NCBI RefSeq assembly: GCF_002937075.1
Contig: NZ_NHSJ01000106.1
Location: 1 to 62,851 of the forward strand
From: Rhodoblastus sphagnicola
Lineage (GTDB): Bacteria; Pseudomonadota; Alphaproteobacteria; Rhizobiales; Beijerinckiaceae
Reading direction: 5' to 3'
DNA length: 62,851 bases
The notes beneath the pieces were generated by a model, which saw nothing but the letters and a program-made list of their open reading frames with translations, was not told where the DNA came from and ran no database searches. The translations under genes and the position numbers were made by a program. Shown in pieces: positions 26,634 to 33,803 of this stretch (its first letter is position 1; each line of letters opens with the position of its first letter).

Positions 26634-26677
26634 TGAGTAATTTCCGAGCCTTACGACGCAGCGATCCCCTCGCCTAT
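26634..26677 (+). promoter_or_regulatory. Shared FixJ-like box with -10, site 13 (response regulator operon)
   Basis: The box TGAGTAATTTCCGAGCCTT is at 26634-26652, with CTAT at 26674-26677, 27 bp after TTCCG. It points to the small gene at 26745 and the response regulator behind it. Confidence 0.77.
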
Positions 26678-26744
26678 CATCGAGGCGATCAAGCGGTCGC
26701 GCCGTCGTCGGCGACGCGGCCCGCGACAACTTCTGGAGGCCGGC

Positions 26745-26969
26745 ATGTGCGCGACCCGGGGCGTCAACGGACTGGTCCTGGCCCATGGGATCTCAATGAA
26801 TCATCGTCAGACGAGGGATCCGACGGCCGGCGACGCACCCTCCACGACGCGCGCGTCGAGCGTTCTGGAGCTGGCGGAGACTCGCGAACATTTCGCGCCG
26901 CCGGAAGCGACGCGGCAAATCGCGTCCTGGGTCAACGAAGGCGGAGCCGGTGGCGAGGTCAGGCGATGA
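26745..26969 (+). CDS. Small hydrophilic protein preceding the response regulator, 74 aa
   Basis: ATG with GGAGG eight bases upstream; the stop overlaps the response regulator's start (ATGA), a strong sign of a real coupled gene. The product is polar with a helix-prone middle (SVLELAETREHFAPPEATRQIASWVNE). I do not recognise it. Being coupled to a lone receiver domain, it could be its partner, but that is only inference. Confidence 0.5.
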   Translation: MCATRGVNGLVLAHGISMNHRQTRDPTAGDAPSTTRASSVLELAETREHFAPPEATRQIASWVNEGGAGGEVRR

Positions 26970-27334
26970 AACCGCTCCGCATCCTGGTGGTCGAGGACGA
27001 CGGCATGGTCGCGTTGACGCTGGCCGAGATGCTCGAAACGCAAGGCCATAACGTCCTTGGCATCGCGACCACGGAATCCGAGGCTGTGGCGGCCGCGCGG
27101 GATCTCAAGCCCGAGATGATGATCGTCGACGCCCAATTGCGCCAAGGCGGCGGACTCGGCGCCGTCGATCGCATCCAGCAGGGCGCACGGATCCCTCATG
27201 TCTTCATCTCCGGCGACATCCTTCCGATCCGCGCGCTCAGGCCTTGGGCCACGGCCATCCAGAAGCCGTTTTTCGAGGCCGATCTGACTTGCGCCATTCA
27301 GCGCGCGCTCGACGCCGCCGCCGCGATCGCCTGA
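26966..27334 (+). CDS. Single-domain response regulator (receiver only)
   Basis: 122 aa, one CheY-like receiver domain and nothing else. The acidic pocket (E10, D11, D12), the phosphate acceptor D55 in MMIVDAQLRQGG and the lysine in IQKPF are all present, so it can be phosphorylated. With no output domain it must act through another protein, for example as a phosphate sink or shuttle in a phosphorelay. No histidine kinase is adjacent. It is translated together with the small upstream gene from promoter site 13. Confidence 0.88.
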   Translation: MKPLRILVVEDDGMVALTLAEMLETQGHNVLGIATTESEAVAAARDLKPEMMIVDAQLRQGGGLGAVDRIQQGARIPHVFISGDILPIRALRPWATAIQKPFFEADLTCAIQRALDAAAAIA

Positions 27335-27424
27335 AAATCGCCATACGACGGCGCTAGAGCTTTGCACTCAAGCCTTTCGCGATCGCCAGACGTTTCGCGG
27401 GACCGCTGCGGGATCGCCGCGGCG

Positions 27425-27467
27425 TGAGTAGTTTCCGATGCTGTTGGCGCATGTCTGCAAAGGCTAA
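27425..27467 (+). promoter_or_regulatory. Shared FixJ-like box with -10, site 14 (PHA-synthase-like gene)
   Basis: The box TGAGTAGTTTCCGATGCTG is at 27425-27443, with CTAA at 27464-27467, 26 bp after TTCCG. The start codon at 27555 lies 87 bp further on. Confidence 0.76.
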
Positions 27468-27554
27468 GTTGGTCCATTGGCGGAAATTGTCCTCGCCAGG
27501 CGCGGCTTTCGCCCGTCCCGCGAGCTGACCCGCCGAACGCGAGAAGGCCCCTTG

Positions 27555-28670
27555 ATGCACCAGGCGAAATCCGCGAAATCCCCTCTCCCACCCTTGCTCA
27601 GCCTTCCCGCGTTCTGGCCTCTCGCCATGGCGGAATCGCTCGTCAAGGAAGGCGCCGCGCTTTACGAAAAGAACATTGAATTTGTGGGCGAGGAGATCAA
27701 ATTGCACGGCGGGCTGCGGCCCAGGCTGGCGACGCCCAACCTTTTGCGCCTCGATCTGCGCAGCATGGCGCTGCGCGATTACGGCAAGCCCGGCGGCATC
27801 CCCACTCTGATCGACGCGCCTCACGCCGGACATACGGCGATGATCGCCGACTACGCCAAGGGTCAAAGCCTCGTGCAAACCTTGTTGGACAATGGCCTCG
27901 CCCATGTGGCCCTGACCGATTGGAAGACCGCCACGCCGGACATGAAAGACCTCGAAATCGACAATTACCTCGCCGATCTGGTCGTCGCCATCGACGATCT
28001 CGGCGGGCGCGTCAACCTTGTCGGTCTGTGCCAGGGCGGCTGGATGGCGGCGATGATCGCCGCGCGTTTTCCCGACAAGGTCAATGCGCTGGTGCTGGCG
28101 GGCGCTCCGATCGATACGGACGCGGGCGACGGGCCGATCAAGCGCCTGGCGCACGAGACGCCGCTTTCAACCTACCAGGAGCTTGTCGCGCTCGGCGGCG
28201 GTCTGATGCGGGGCGCGATGATGCTTCAGGGCTGGAAGAACATGCACCCGGCGCAGCATTACATGCTGGATCAGATCGATGTTTACGAGCATATCGACGA
28301 CCCCGCATGGCTGGCCAAGGAAGAGACGTTCGAGAGCTGGTACGAGAGTCCGATCGACCTGCCCGGCAGATGGTATTTGCAGGCGATCACGCAGCTCTTC
28401 AAGGAAAACCGCCTGGCGAAGGGTGAGTTCGTCGGCCTCGACCGGAAACTGGACCTGCGCGGGATCACCTGCCCGACCTACCTGCTCGCCGGCGCGAGCG
28501 ACGACATCACCACGCCGGAGCAAGTGCTCGACGCCGCGAAATATATCGCAACGCCGAACGACAAGATCGTGCGGAAGACCGTGCCCGGCGGCCATATCGG
28601 CCTGTTCATGGGCGCCCGCACGCTCAAGGAGCATTGGCCGGCGATAACCCGCTGGATCGCGGCGCAATGA
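27555..28670 (+). CDS. PHA-synthase-like alpha/beta hydrolase with a cysteine nucleophile
   Basis: 371 aa from the ATG at 27555 (AGAAGG ribosome site), preferred to a TTG at 27477. The nucleophile elbow is GLCQGG (C159): a cysteine rather than the usual serine, as in polyhydroxyalkanoate synthases (PhaC). An aspartate in AGASDDITTP and a histidine in PGGHIGLF complete the triad. It is much shorter than true PhaC (about 550-600 aa) and lacks its N-terminal domain, so it is a shorter relative whose reaction is not known; acyl transfer or PHA turnover are possible. It is under promoter site 14 and is followed 36 bp later by an eRF1-like gene in the same direction. Confidence 0.75.
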   Translation: MHQAKSAKSPLPPLLSLPAFWPLAMAESLVKEGAALYEKNIEFVGEEIKLHGGLRPRLATPNLLRLDLRSMALRDYGKPGGIPTLIDAPHAGHTAMIADYAKGQSLVQTLLDNGLAHVALTDWKTATPDMKDLEIDNYLADLVVAIDDLGGRVNLVGLCQGGWMAAMIAARFPDKVNALVLAGAPIDTDAGDGPIKRLAHETPLSTYQELVALGGGLMRGAMMLQGWKNMHPAQHYMLDQIDVYEHIDDPAWLAKEETFESWYESPIDLPGRWYLQAITQLFKENRLAKGEFVGLDRKLDLRGITCPTYLLAGASDDITTPEQVLDAAKYIATPNDKIVRKTVPGGHIGLFMGARTLKEHWPAITRWIAAQ

Positions 28671-28706
28671 CCGCTCCCGCGCGGCCCCTCATCAGGAAAC
28701 ACAGCC

Positions 28707-29102
28707 ATGACTGAACATAATCACAGCGTCGTCTGGATCGATCATCACGAAGCCCGCATCTTTCATTTCAACGCCGAGGACGAGGAGCGCCTTGTCGTGC
28801 GGCCCGATAATCCGCATGTTCACGTCCATCACAAGGCGAACGCGATCGGCAGCGGCCACGCGGCCGAGAATCAGGCGTTCTTTGGCGCCGTGGTCGAGGC
28901 GATCGGCGGATCCAAGGCCATATTGATCACGGGTCCGGGCGTGGCGAAAACGGCGCTCGTCAAGCATATCGCCCGCCATGACCCGGCCTTGCTGGAGCGT
29001 GTCGCCGGAGTCGAAACCGTCGATCATCCGTCCGACCAGAACCTGCTCGCCCACGCCCGCGCTTATTTCAAGACCGCCGACCTGATGACCGCCCAGAAGT
29101 GA
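28707..29102 (+). CDS. eRF1-domain-like protein (host-attachment/translational machinery type)
   Basis: 131 aa. The start (HSVVWIDHHEARIFHFNAED), the central HVHVHHKANAIGSGHAAENQAFFGAVVEAIGG and ILITGPGVAKTALVKHI match small bacterial proteins distantly related to the middle domain of release factor eRF1, often labelled translational machinery or host attachment protein. Their role is unknown, though members occur in stress and low-oxygen gene sets. The ribosome site is weak (CAGGAAAC). It is probably cotranscribed with the PHA-synthase-like gene. A 254-bp gap follows in which I see no gene. Confidence 0.78.
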   Translation: MTEHNHSVVWIDHHEARIFHFNAEDEERLVVRPDNPHVHVHHKANAIGSGHAAENQAFFGAVVEAIGGSKAILITGPGVAKTALVKHIARHDPALLERVAGVETVDHPSDQNLLAHARAYFKTADLMTAQK

Positions 29103-29356
29103 CGGGCGCGCCTGCGCCGCCATCGATGAGCTGTGGCGCGACGATAAAGGAAGGCTGGCGGCGGCGCCGAACCAAGGCGCAGGATCGTCATGGCCGGCGC
29201 GCGTCGCGATGCGGACCGAACGCGCCGCGTCGGCGCCGCTTCCGTGTCGAAGTCGGCCGTGAAATCTGGCCGCGAACCGCAGCCGACATGATCGAGAATG
29301 TGAAGCGATGGCGCGCCGGAGGCGACGGCCCCAAGCGCGCCAAGGCGGTTTCAAGC

Positions 29357-29770
29357 CTAATCGATGATCTGCACGATGCGGTGGCTGTGCGGATCGACCA
29401 GAACCGTCCGGTCATTGACGATGGCATATTTGTAGACCGGCACTTCGTATTCGGGCGGCACCTCGTAATAGGTCACGCCGTCATCGGGCAGAACCGCGCC
29501 GACGTCCACCTGCCGGTCGTAGGCGTAGGACTTATGATTTCTGTGGGTGGCGTAATCACGAAAGCGCGGGCGCTGATTGTCGCCAAGCAGACCGTTTATG
29601 CCTCCCACGACCGCGCCGGCGGCGCCGCCGACGACCGCGCCGACCGGGCCGGCCGCGCGATCACCCTCTCGCGACCCTTCGGCGGCGCCGCCGATAGCCC
29701 CCTGTGCGACAGCCGCGCCCGAGAGGGCGAGGAAAGCGATCGTAGCGACGGCGATTGTGTTGTTGCGCAT
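29357..29770 (-). CDS. Secreted DUF1236 protein
   Basis: 137 aa from the ATG at 29770 (AGGAAC upstream). Signal peptide MRNNTIAVATIAFLALSGAAVAQ, then a Gly/Ala-rich helix-like stretch (about 25-65) resembling glycine-zipper segments, then a C-terminal DUF1236 domain (VTYYEVPPEYEVPVYKYAIVNDRTV). DUF1236 proteins are periplasmic or surface-bound in Hyphomicrobiales; function unknown. It follows the small secreted protein gene in the same direction and may share promoter site 15. Confidence 0.8.
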   Translation of the reverse strand: MRNNTIAVATIAFLALSGAAVAQGAIGGAAEGSREGDRAAGPVGAVVGGAAGAVVGGINGLLGDNQRPRFRDYATHRNHKSYAYDRQVDVGAVLPDDGVTYYEVPPEYEVPVYKYAIVNDRTVLVDPHSHRIVQIID

Positions 29771-29814
29771 GAGAATGTTCCTGAATGTTGGATGTCCGCC
29801 GGAGATGGCCTGAA

Positions 29815-30018
29815 TCAGAAGCGATGATGACGGTGATGGCTGCGCCGCCATCCATAGTGGCGGCCCTGGCCCCATCCCTCATGCCGTCCGTGGTCCGCGC
29901 GCGCCGGCGCGACCATTTGAACGGATTGCGCCGCTGACAATGAAGGCGCGATTGGCAAGGCCAAAGCCGGCGTCGTAAGCGTCAACGCAATGAGTGAACC
30001 CGAAACCCGTCGTTTCAT
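29815..30018 (-). CDS. Small secreted His-rich protein, 67 aa
   Basis: Start at ATG 30018 (AGGATC upstream). A signal peptide (about residues 1-29) is followed by a short mature part ending in a His/Arg/Trp/Gly-rich tail (GRHEGWGQGRHYGWRRSHHRHHRF). The His cluster could bind metal. Promoter site 15 lies 67-108 bp upstream. I do not recognise a named family. Confidence 0.6.
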   Translation of the reverse strand: MKRRVSGSLIALTLTTPALALPIAPSLSAAQSVQMVAPARADHGRHEGWGQGRHYGWRRSHHRHHRF

Positions 30019-30084
30019 GGATTGATCCTGATCGTTCCGCGCATCGGGTTCGTGAACAGCCACCGCCGACTTGGAGCGCGGACC

Positions 30085-30126
30085 TTAGTCGCCAATCCTG
30101 ATGACGACAGGTTCGGAAAACACTCA
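30085..30126 (-). promoter_or_regulatory. Shared FixJ-like box with -10, site 15 (last copy)
   Basis: On the minus strand the box is TGAGTGTTTTCCGAACCTG (30126 to 30108). CTAA is at 30088-30085, 25 bp after TTCCG. It marks the right edge of the regulon island. Confidence 0.68.
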
Positions 30127-30194
30127 GGCTGGATTGCGATGGTCTGGTTGCGTTTCATCCGGCGTCCTTGGGGGCGGCGGCCCATCGACGCGTT

Positions 30195-31415
30195 TTATCG
30201 GCTTCGACGCGGAATCCGTCCCTTGCCGCGACCGAACGCCAGCAGCGCGACCGCGCCGGCGCAGACGACCCCGGCCGCGCCCATGACCAGACACAGGCCG
30301 CGCGGTTCCTCCGCGAACAGGCCGACGGCGGCGCTGCACAGCGCGCCCAGGCCGAACTGCCCGGCGCCGAACAGGGCGGAGGCCGCGCCGGCCTGCTCGG
30401 GATGCAGCGCCATCACGCCGGCGACCGCATTGGCCGCCGTGAGATTGACGCAAACCAGATAGAGCGCGACCGTCGCCACCAGCACGGCCAGCGAAGGCGG
30501 AAATTGCGCCTCGACCAGCAGCAGCGCGCCCGCCAGCCCCGCTATGGCGCCGCCCACCCGAAGCATGCGTTCAAATCCCAGTCGCACCACCAGGGCGGCG
30601 TTGAGCGTATTGCCAAGGGCGACGGCGAGGGCGCCCAGCGCGAACAAGAACGGGAAATGCGTCGGCGCGACTTGAAAATGGACGATATAGGCGAAGGGCG
30701 TTCCGGTAATATAGGCCATCAAGCCGCCATAGGCGGCGGCGCCGGCGAGAACGAGGCGGAGGACGCGGGGTGTGCGGAGAATCCTGGCGTAGGCGCCCGC
30801 CAGCGCCCGCGGACTCGTCTTGCGCCGGCGTTCGGGCGGCAGGGTTTCCGGCACAAGCAGCAGGTAAGCGCTCAAGGTCGCCGCGCCAAAGGCGGCGAGC
30901 GCCCAGAAGATCGCCCGCCAGCCCAGACCCGCGAACACGGCGGCGCCCATGAACGGCGCGACCAGCGGCATGATCGATGTGACCAGCATCATCAGCGACA
31001 TCACCCGCGCGCCCTGATTTGTCGCATAGAGATCGCGCACCATGGCGCGGGCCAGGGCCGTGGCCGCGCCGCCGCCCAGCGCCTGCGCGAAACGCAGCGC
31101 GATGAAGCTGGTCATGTCCGGCGCGACCGCGCAGCCAAGGCTCGCGGCCATGTAAAGCGCGATGCCCGCCGCCACCGCCGGACGACGCCCGAAACGGTCG
31201 GACAGCGGGCCATAGACCAGCATGCCCAAGGCGAAGCCGGCCAGAAAGGCGCCGATGCTGGCCTGAACCCGCTCGGGCGCCACGGCGAAATCCAGACCGA
31301 TGGCGGGGAGCGCGGGCAGATACATGTCGATCGAGGCCGGCCCGAACGCGCTGAGCGCGCCCAGCACCGGAATCATCGCGCGGGGCGGCGGCCGGCTCTC
31401 TCCGGCGACGATCAA
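30195..31415 (-). CDS. Bcr/CflA-family MFS drug exporter
   Basis: 406 aa from a TTG whose last bases overlap the stop of the upstream regulator (TTGA); an ATG at 31376 would give 393 aa. Twelve membrane helices are predicted. The first helix signature (LGALSAFGPASIDMYLPALPAI) and motif A (GPLSDRFGRRPAVAAG) are those of the Bcr/CflA group, which exports bicyclomycin, chloramphenicol, sulfonamides or metabolites using protons. It is coupled to the small winged-helix gene, which is likely its regulator. Actual substrate unknown. Confidence 0.88.
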   Translation of the reverse strand: MIVAGESRPPPRAMIPVLGALSAFGPASIDMYLPALPAIGLDFAVAPERVQASIGAFLAGFALGMLVYGPLSDRFGRRPAVAAGIALYMAASLGCAVAPDMTSFIALRFAQALGGGAATALARAMVRDLYATNQGARVMSLMMLVTSIMPLVAPFMGAAVFAGLGWRAIFWALAAFGAATLSAYLLLVPETLPPERRRKTSPRALAGAYARILRTPRVLRLVLAGAAAYGGLMAYITGTPFAYIVHFQVAPTHFPFLFALGALAVALGNTLNAALVVRLGFERMLRVGGAIAGLAGALLLVEAQFPPSLAVLVATVALYLVCVNLTAANAVAGVMALHPEQAGAASALFGAGQFGLGALCSAAVGLFAEEPRGLCLVMGAAGVVCAGAVALLAFGRGKGRIPRRSR

Positions 31416-31792
31416 GTCCGCGCGCCCGCGAGGGTTTTCGCGAGACAGAGCCAGGCGTCGATGTTCTGGATCGACAGACCCTGGCGTTTGGCGACGACAT
31501 AGCCCCTGGAGACGAGAAAGCCGGCCTTCCTGCGCACGGTCTCGCGGGGGATGTTGAGCGTCTCGGCCAATTGCCGGATGGTGACCGGCGAGACGATCAG
31601 GAATCCGCCGGCCGCCGTCAGGCTCAAGCTGCCGATGGCGAGGAAGATCGTCGCCTCTTCCGCGCCAAGCCCGTTCTCGCCGCGCGCGCGGCGGATGGCG
31701 CGCAGCATGTTGCTGGTCGCCGGGACGAGTTGGCTGAGCGCGCTCGGCGACACCTGCCATTCGCTCGGGAACAGGGCAATGGGATCGCTCAT
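31412..31792 (-). CDS. Winged-helix transcriptional regulator
   Basis: 126 aa. A Crp/MarR-like helix-turn-helix is visible at residues 68-110 (VTIRQLAETLNIPRETVRRKAGFLVSRGYVV). The first half is helical with no ligand-binding domain I can name. Its stop overlaps the start of the exporter gene, so it probably controls that gene and itself. Confidence 0.75.
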   Translation of the reverse strand: MSDPIALFPSEWQVSPSALSQLVPATSNMLRAIRRARGENGLGAEEATIFLAIGSLSLTAAGGFLIVSPVTIRQLAETLNIPRETVRRKAGFLVSRGYVVAKRQGLSIQNIDAWLCLAKTLAGART

Positions 31793-31804
31793 GTCGTCAC
31801 CCCG

Positions 31805-32566
31805 TTACTTCGGCTGCATGCGCAAGGCGCCGTCGAGCCGCACGGTTTCGCCATTGAGGAAGGCGTTTTCCACCATGTGAACCGCCAAGGCCGCGAATTC
31901 CTCGGGGCGGCCGAGCCGCTGCGGGAACGGAATGGCGCGGGCCAGCGACGATTGGGCGTCCTCGGGCAGCCCTTGCAGCAGCGGCGTGAGAAACAGGCCC
32001 GGCGCGATGGTGTTGAGGCGAATGCCGAACGCCGCCAGTTCGCGCGCGATCGGCAGGGTCATGGCGACCACGCCGCCCTTGGAGGCGGCATAGGCGGCCT
32101 GGCCGATCTGGCCCTCGAAGGCGGCGACGGAGGCCGTGGAAACGACCACGCCGCGCTCGCCGTCGTCGAGCGGCGCCAGCGCGGCCATGGCGGCGGTCGC
32201 CAGCCGGATCATGTTGAAGGTTCCCAGCAGATTGACGCGGATGACCTTTTCGAAATCGTCCAGGCTCATCGGCCCGTCGCGTCCCAGCACCCGCTTGGCG
32301 ACGCCAATGCCGGCGCAATTGACCAGAATGCGCGCCGGGCCGTGGACGGCCGCCGCCGCCTCCAGCGCCGCCGCGACCGAGGCGGGATCGGCGACGTCGC
32401 AAGCCGCGCCGAAACCGCCGAGATCGTGGGCGGCGGCCTGCGCCGCCTCGGCGTTGATGTCGAGCAGCGCCACTTTTGCGCCTTTGGCCGCGAGCGCTTG
32501 CGCCGTCGCCCGGCCAAGGCCGGAGGCCGCGCCGGTAACGAGGGCCGCTGTTCCCGATACAATCAT
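31805..32566 (-). CDS. SDR-family 3-hydroxyacyl-CoA dehydrogenase-like enzyme
   Basis: 253 aa from the ATG at 32566 (GGGGAG ribosome site). NAD(P)-binding TGAASGLGRA, the NCAG motif, and catalytic Ser, Tyr and Lys (STASVAAFEGQIGQAAYAASKGG) are all present. The sequence is closest in style to type II 3-hydroxyacyl-CoA dehydrogenase (HSD17B10 type), which oxidises short and branched 3-hydroxyacyl-CoA. The next gene upstream encodes an enoyl-CoA hydratase, so the two give consecutive beta-oxidation steps. Confidence 0.87.
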   Translation of the reverse strand: MIVSGTAALVTGAASGLGRATAQALAAKGAKVALLDINAEAAQAAAHDLGGFGAACDVADPASVAAALEAAAAVHGPARILVNCAGIGVAKRVLGRDGPMSLDDFEKVIRVNLLGTFNMIRLATAAMAALAPLDDGERGVVVSTASVAAFEGQIGQAAYAASKGGVVAMTLPIARELAAFGIRLNTIAPGLFLTPLLQGLPEDAQSSLARAIPFPQRLGRPEEFAALAVHMVENAFLNGETVRLDGALRMQPK

Positions 32567-32622
32567 CTGGCTCCCCAACAAACGTGCAAGAAGGCGCGCG
32601 GCCGTTCGCTACGCCGAAAAAT

Positions 32623-33441
32623 TCAGTCGGGACGCGCCACCTTGTCGGCGCGCTTTTCCAGGAAGTCGCGCACACGGTTTTTCGCTTCGATGTCGCCCTG
32701 GGCCACCGCCGCCATCAGCGATTCCATGAAGAAGCCGATGCGCGGATCGGAGTCGGCGATGCGCGGCAGCGCCTGGATCACGGAAAAATTGGTCAGCGGC
32801 GCGTTGCCGCAGCAGCGATTGGCCAATTCGAGCGCCTTGGCGAAGGACTCGTCGGCGCCGACGAGATATTGCGAGAAACCGAGCGGGACGCCTTCGGCGG
32901 CGGAATAGGTGCGCCCGGTCAGCATCATGTCGGCCATGCGGGCGACGCCGATCAGGCGCGGCAGGCGCACCGACGCGCCGCCGCCGACGAAAATGCCGCG
33001 CTGGCCTTCGGGAAGCGCGTAAAACGTGGTCGGGTCGGCGACCCGGATATGGGCGGCGCAGGCCAGCTCCAATCCGCCGCCGATCACGGCGCCCTTGAGC
33101 GCGGCGATCACCGGCGTGCGGCCGAATTCGATCTTTTCAAAACAACGATGCCAACTGCGCGAGTGGAACACGCCGGCCGTGACGTCGCGCTCGGCGATTT
33201 CCGAAAGGTCGAGGCCGGCGGAGAAATTCGGACCGATTCCATGCAGCACAACCGCGCCCACCTCCCTCGGAAGGGTGGAAAAGCATTGGTCCAGCGCTTC
33301 GATGGTTTCGTCGTTGATGGCGTTGCGCTTGGACGGACGGTCGAGGCCGACGGCGAGGACGGCGCCGTGGCGCGCCACGCGCAGCGGCCCCAGAGCGCGG
33401 GCGTCGCCTTCCTGGGGCGGGGATTTGGCTGCGTGGATCAT
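32623..33441 (-). CDS. Enoyl-CoA hydratase/isomerase (crotonase family)
   Basis: 272 aa. Crotonase landmarks: the oxyanion hole sequence (NFSAGLDLSEI), GGGLELACAAHIRVAD with the first catalytic Glu, and YALPEGQRGIFVGGG with the second. Both acidic residues are kept, so hydratase activity is likely. It is the first gene of a pair with the SDR and sits behind a strong AT-rich promoter. Substrate chain length not known. Confidence 0.87.
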   Translation of the reverse strand: MIHAAKSPPQEGDARALGPLRVARHGAVLAVGLDRPSKRNAINDETIEALDQCFSTLPREVGAVVLHGIGPNFSAGLDLSEIAERDVTAGVFHSRSWHRCFEKIEFGRTPVIAALKGAVIGGGLELACAAHIRVADPTTFYALPEGQRGIFVGGGASVRLPRLIGVARMADMMLTGRTYSAAEGVPLGFSQYLVGADESFAKALELANRCCGNAPLTNFSVIQALPRIADSDPRIGFFMESLMAAVAQGDIEAKNRVRDFLEKRADKVARPD

Positions 33442-33477
33442 TGTCTCGCCTTTTCAAGTCTGCCGCATGTCATAATC

Positions 33478-33508
33478 GTTATATAATATAATTATACGAC
33501 TTTGTCAA
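33478..33508 (-). promoter_or_regulatory. AT-rich sigma-70 promoter with palindromic overlap (crotonase-SDR operon)
   Basis: On the minus strand TTGACA (33508 to 33503) is followed, 17 bp later, by TATATA (33485 to 33480). The stretch between is an imperfect palindrome (CGTATAATTA ... TATATAACG), the sort of site TetR-type repressors of fatty acid genes use. This is a sharp AT island in GC-rich DNA. The rest of the gap 33442-33803 shows no gene. Confidence 0.6.
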
Positions 33509-33803
33509 TTCAGCTTTGTCCATTCGGGCCTCGCGCGCGGCGTTTGGGCGACCTCGATATGCGACAAAAAAGCAACAATGCGCTGACGTCGCGACCGCAA
33601 AGCCCAAGTTGGGCGGATTGCATCAAATAAGACATCGCCGTTGCCCGCGCGTCATGAAAAAAATGCGGGCATAGCTTCAAGAAATATCGGCGGCCGATGC
33701 CGGATGAGCATGAGCCCGCCAGTATATCCTTGGGAGCTAAGGCGACGAATGTTGCCAAGACATGGCGCGCAAACAAAAAAATGCGCCTTTATGGGAGGAT
33801 CAA

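Noticed and set aside
29103-29356. Possible gene fragment in the gap after the eRF1-like gene
   Set aside because: Frames there lack starts with ribosome sites, and no product is recognisable. I see no transposase or other mobile gene remains.
1533-30126. The repeated box as a sigma-54, FNR/FixK or EcfG promoter
   Set aside because: There is no GG/GC pair at -24/-12, no TTGAT-N4-ATCAA symmetry, and no GGAAC-N16/17-CGTT. The box is asymmetric and is tied to a CTAT-like -10.
33510-33776. An 88-codon minus-strand frame in the gap before the outer-membrane protein gene
   Set aside because: It starts inside the leader of the opposite gene, has unlikely composition and no ribosome site.
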